NCBI GenBank assembly: GCA_022494885.1 | Contig: JAGVSM010000930.1 | Location: forward strand, 79,983-143,982 | Reading direction: 5' to 3' | Length of the DNA stretch: 64,000 nt | From: Micrasema longulum | Taxonomy: Eukaryota; Arthropoda; Insecta; Trichoptera; Brachycentridae | Shown: piece after piece, positions 60,861 through 64,000 of the stretch | How positions within the stretch are numbered: the stretch's first letter is position 1 | How the letters are laid out: each line of letters starts with the position of its first letter | Notes under the pieces: model-generated | The model's database searches: none | Told to the model about the DNA's origin: nothing | Seen by the model: the letters and a program-made list of their open reading frames with translations, nothing else | Made by a program: the position numbers and the translations under genes

Positions 60861-62320
60861 TTACATAGACATGTCACAACAATTCATTCCCAAAACATGG
60901 ATGATAGTTACAAAAATTTGAATAAATCTTTAGTTACAATATGTCACCTTACATTCTTATAAAATTGGAGGTAATCTATAAACACTTTTTACCCCTAAAA
61001 ATTGTCTGACACGAGTTCAATAGCTGTAGTCATTAGGCCACTTGGGAGTTAGAAGTTAGCAGTTAGCAGAGTTTCTCTATTGATGGGAATCTTTAGCGAA
61101 ACTTCCCCGGGCAGTATGCCAAACCTCCCCTTAACCCATTGGGTACAATTTTCCCATTTAGGACACGTCGTTTATCGGATCGATCTCCACGATCTCCACT
61201 CAATATTGAAATATAGTTTTCGATCCTCATTTTGAGATATTTGTAGTATTTTTTTATACGACACGTTTGGCTGTCAGCTGTAATATGACACGCGATCTCA
61301 TAGATTGTCCTCGCTTGATAAATGAAATAATTATCATGGTTAATTTTAAAAAAAATACAATTTCTTTATCTACTACAAACATACTTAGGTAATAGATTTC
61401 TCTGGATTATGTCTAGTCTGCCTAACTCTTTTTAGGCAGACATTTTTATTTAAAAAGTAACAATAACATGACTACCCACTAGTTAATTTATTATAGAGTT
61501 ATACAGTATTTAAATATATCATTTATTATTTTAGAATGTTTTTGAGTAAATTTTCCGAGTTTTCTCTACCTGAGTCCAGTAACCGATGGGATTCCATTTA
61601 AGACCGCCAGACTTGAATGTATTTTCCACAAAAACTCTTTTCAAACAATCTATGCCTAGTTCTCTCCATAAGCGCAATTTCATCTAAATTTCGTCAAATA
61701 CAACGATTATTATTTATTTCATTAAATAAATTACTTATTTAAAAAAAATATATACATCCTTAATAAAAGAGAATCTATATAAAACCAATAAATGTAAAAT
61801 GAAAACGGAGTGTTCCCTGTTTATGATAGTCTCCATCTAACATGGCACAACCTGTTCTAAGATGGAGATTTTTTATCTTTAGAGCATAAGTAGTAGTCTT
61901 TTATCTACCTCGAGTCCTAAGTAGTCCTTTACCAATAAAACAATAACATAAAAAAGAAAAACTAAAACTACTCAATTATCAATGCCTAGCTAATCAAATG
62001 TTAGAAATTAAAAATCGTTATTTTACAAATATAAAGTATTTATATGTGCCATGAATACATGTTACTTAAGCATGAATAATATAGTATAACATATAATAAA
62101 ACAAATATAAAGCAATGAAATACATAAAAATATAAATAATATGATTGATTGATTGATTGATTTACATATATTTATCAAAAATCTCTCGCTACACTATTTA
62201 TATGTGCAGTTATTTTACGTATTTAAATCGTGTTTTGAGGTTAGAAGACGTAGAAAGATCCTTTTAGTAGGGGCCAGATCTCTCGTAAAATTAAAAATCT
62301 TAGGCCTTACTTATAAACCT
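60861..62320. other. No recognised gene or repeat
   Basis: AT-rich. A (TGAT)n run is at 62142-62160. An open frame at 62153-62374 is unconvincing. Confidence 0.45.
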
Positions 62321-62324
62321 GGTA

Positions 62325-62395
62325 TAATGTTACGCCTGGGCATAATAAGGATAGTATTCTCATCCGTATTCTAACACTTGCCCAAGCGTAACTTT
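62325..62395. other. Imperfect hairpin
   Basis: gttacgcctgggca (62330) pairs with tgcccaagcgtaac (62379), with inner partial pairing of aaggatag/atccgtatt. No other copy was noticed. Confidence 0.6.
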
Positions 62396-62939
62396 GTATC
62401 AAGTTTATGAGTAACACCCTCATGTTATATTTGGCTTAATCGGTTGTTTGAAGAATAGCGCACCCGGATTTCCTACATCCACACCCGCCCTTAGGTACTC
62501 TGATATTGCAATTAACGAACTGTAACTTCACGTCGAGTTTTATGAGGAAGTTTGCTTTGTGCTAACTAGATTTTCGAGACTTTGATTTCTTTATTACTGT
62601 AAACAATGTTCAAACTATGGAAATAAATATACAGAGTTGCCTACGTATGTTACATCACACTCGTAATTTGTACTTATTAAATAGGGTTCACATGAGGACT
62701 ACACAAGATTGTCCGGTCCTCGTGTGAACAGAAATGCGGAGGACAGGAAAATGGACCGAGACATTGTCTTTTTGTCGTTCTGGTATCCTCTTTCTAAGCA
62801 CTGAAAATCAATAAAATGTCATGCAAGAGGCTCAGAATAGGATGTATGAAGTAGAGAGTATGAGGACGATTTTATAAATGTGGCAGATATACAAAGATTT
62901 AACATATGCTGTCGGTACTGATCATGCTTTCGATAAAGT
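62396..62939. other. Unassigned sequence
   Basis: ttcacatgaggac and gtcctcgtgtgaa (62687-62729) form a short stem with one mismatch. No gene is recognised. Confidence 0.4.
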
Positions 62940-62959
62940 AAAGAGTTTTTTTCCATGCT

Positions 62960-63310
62960 TATATTTACATAGAATTTTAATTACAAAAATACATCTTAAA
63001 ATTAAGCTATAACATAATTTTGAAAAAATACCCAAATAAACTTCTGCGTCTGAGCGTGGGCCATTCCTTTTTTAATTACTATCAAGTTTATAGCATATAA
63101 AAATTGTATGACATGACTATGGAAAGAAAATAAAAACAAAATTAACATATGCTGATATTACGAAAATAGAATTTATTTGCAGTGTGCATTTTATTTTTAT
63201 TTTTATTTTTTAAAAGGTGTCTATCTGTTCCTTCCATGCTAATCCAAGACCTCAAACCTACTTTAAACTGTACCAGTGGTTTAATGTTTTGTTATTCTTT
63301 AGGTAGAAGA
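62960..63310 (+). repeat. Repeat family E, copy 3
   Basis: ttctgcgtctgagcgtgggc, atgctgatattacgaaaata, ggtgtctatctgttccttcc and atccaagacctcaaaccta match 12700-12970. The left end acatcttaaaattaagctat matches the extra part of copy 2. Confidence 0.65.
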
Positions 63311-63377
63311 CTGGTAGATCGAAAATCGAAAGGGTCGAGAGTTTCTAAAATAATTGCTTTGACAAGATTGTTCAATA

Positions 63378-63505
63378 AATCCCGTGGCTAGAGCTGTGGA
63401 CTCACGGATCAAAGGTCCGAGGTTCACACCCTACTCTACCACAACTTGATTCCCATTCGCTAATAGTGTAATAATTCAAAACTCATTGACAATGGCCGCC
63501 AAAAT
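63378..63505 (+). mobile_element. SINE family 3
   Basis: cgtggctagagctgtggact, cacggatcaaaggtccgagg and ttcacaccctactctaccac give the tRNA-like part. The tail has gtgtaataattcaaaactca and gccgcc. Confidence 0.6.
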
Positions 63506-63564
63506 AGGACTATTCGGGTAAACCATAAGAACGTGAATTTTTATTTTTTTGTAAAAAACAAACA

Positions 63565-63700
63565 CCCGCATTATTAAAGGTTTCAGCTCTTTAACTTCAC
63601 AAACATCAATAGATGGAAGGGAAACATTAAAGGAATAATTATGTTTGAATATAGGCAGAATGGTGAATGTTGCAGTGCGTAAAATGGCCATAAAAATTTA
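63565..63700. mobile_element. MITE family A fragment
   Basis: ttaaaggtttcagctcttta, acttcacaaacatcaataga and ataggcagaatggtgaatgt are recognised. It stops at aaaatggcc. Confidence 0.6.
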
Positions 63701-63750
63701 AATACTTGAGTTATACTTTTTTTAGTGTAAAAAATATAAAAAAATGAAAA

Positions 63751-63795
63751 ATAGGTGCGAAGGTTTTCACGGTCACTGTTATCAATAATATTAAA
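63751..63795 (-). repeat. Repeat family U fragment
   Basis: aataggtgcgaaggttttca and cggtcactgttatcaataat match 59555-59590 and 21298-21330. Confidence 0.5.
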
Positions 63796-64000
63796 TGAAA
63801 AATAATCTAAAAAAATATTTTTGCTGCCTTATAGTAAATGAGAATTGTTTATTAAATACAATATACGTATGTTTGTAAAACAATATATCTCACCGGAAAG
63901 TCTCTAAGTGGTAGCTAAAATTATAACATGTAACTTTAAAATTAATTTACTAACGCTGTTCTGCAGCAAGAGAGAAAGAGGATGGCATGACACATTAAAA
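63796..64000. other. Unassigned window edge
   Basis: No gene or repeat is recognised. Confidence 0.4.

Overview
The window looks like animal nuclear DNA, most likely from an arthropod with a repeat-rich genome. A moth or butterfly is my tentative guess, from the style of the LINE tails and tRNA-derived SINEs. It is strongly AT-rich. There are no bacterial operons, RNA operons or CRISPR arrays. Almost everything I can identify is transposon debris: 5'-truncated non-LTR retrotransposons, tRNA-derived SINEs, fold-back MITEs, Penelope-like fragments with hammerhead-like hairpins, a mariner pseudogene and pogo-like ends.

Only one stretch looks like a host gene: a GC-rich exon at 29818-30083 on the plus strand. 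It has a pyrimidine-tract acceptor, one open frame and a GTGAGT donor. Its protein piece has a hydrophobic start and a proline-rich part with a PPPY motif. No neighbouring exon is visible, so much of the flanking DNA may be intron of this gene.

Layout. 1-8.9 kb: LINE ends, a pogo-like element carrying a nested MITE, an L2-type LINE tail with tandem repeats in its 3' UTR, a SINE, a fold-back element and a LINE inside a LINE. 9.3-13.8 kb: a palindromic MITE, SINEs, a 178-bp tandem duplication and dispersed repeats C, E, O and P. 13.8-15.5 kb: nothing recognised. 15.5-25.4 kb: a Jockey-like LINE, several copies of MITE family A and an L2 tail. 25.4-28 kb: mostly unrecognised. 28-33.4 kb: interrupted LINE, mariner pseudogene, the exon, Penelope-like and C repeats with a Harbinger-type MITE, then the longest L2 copy. 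33.9-46.6 kb: a hammerhead-like motif, SINEs, R1/I-like, CR1-like and RTE-like LINE ends, and three copies of a LINE called LINE-D here. 46.8-54.3 kb: a perfect 56-bp inverted repeat, SINEs, a tandem repeat, a split L2 copy and a Jockey-like LINE. 54.9-64 kb: a long-TIR MITE, polyadenylated LINE ends, SINEs and repeats C, U and E.

The elements form layers. Several insertions can be dated relative to each other because target duplications or uninterrupted paralogues lie in the same window: the MITE in repeat C, the LINE in the R1/I-like LINE, the LINE tail in the Penelope-like repeat, the MITE in the SINE, and LINE-D in segment Q. Repeat-family letters are mine. Clade names rest on protein motifs and tail structure read by eye, not on a database search.
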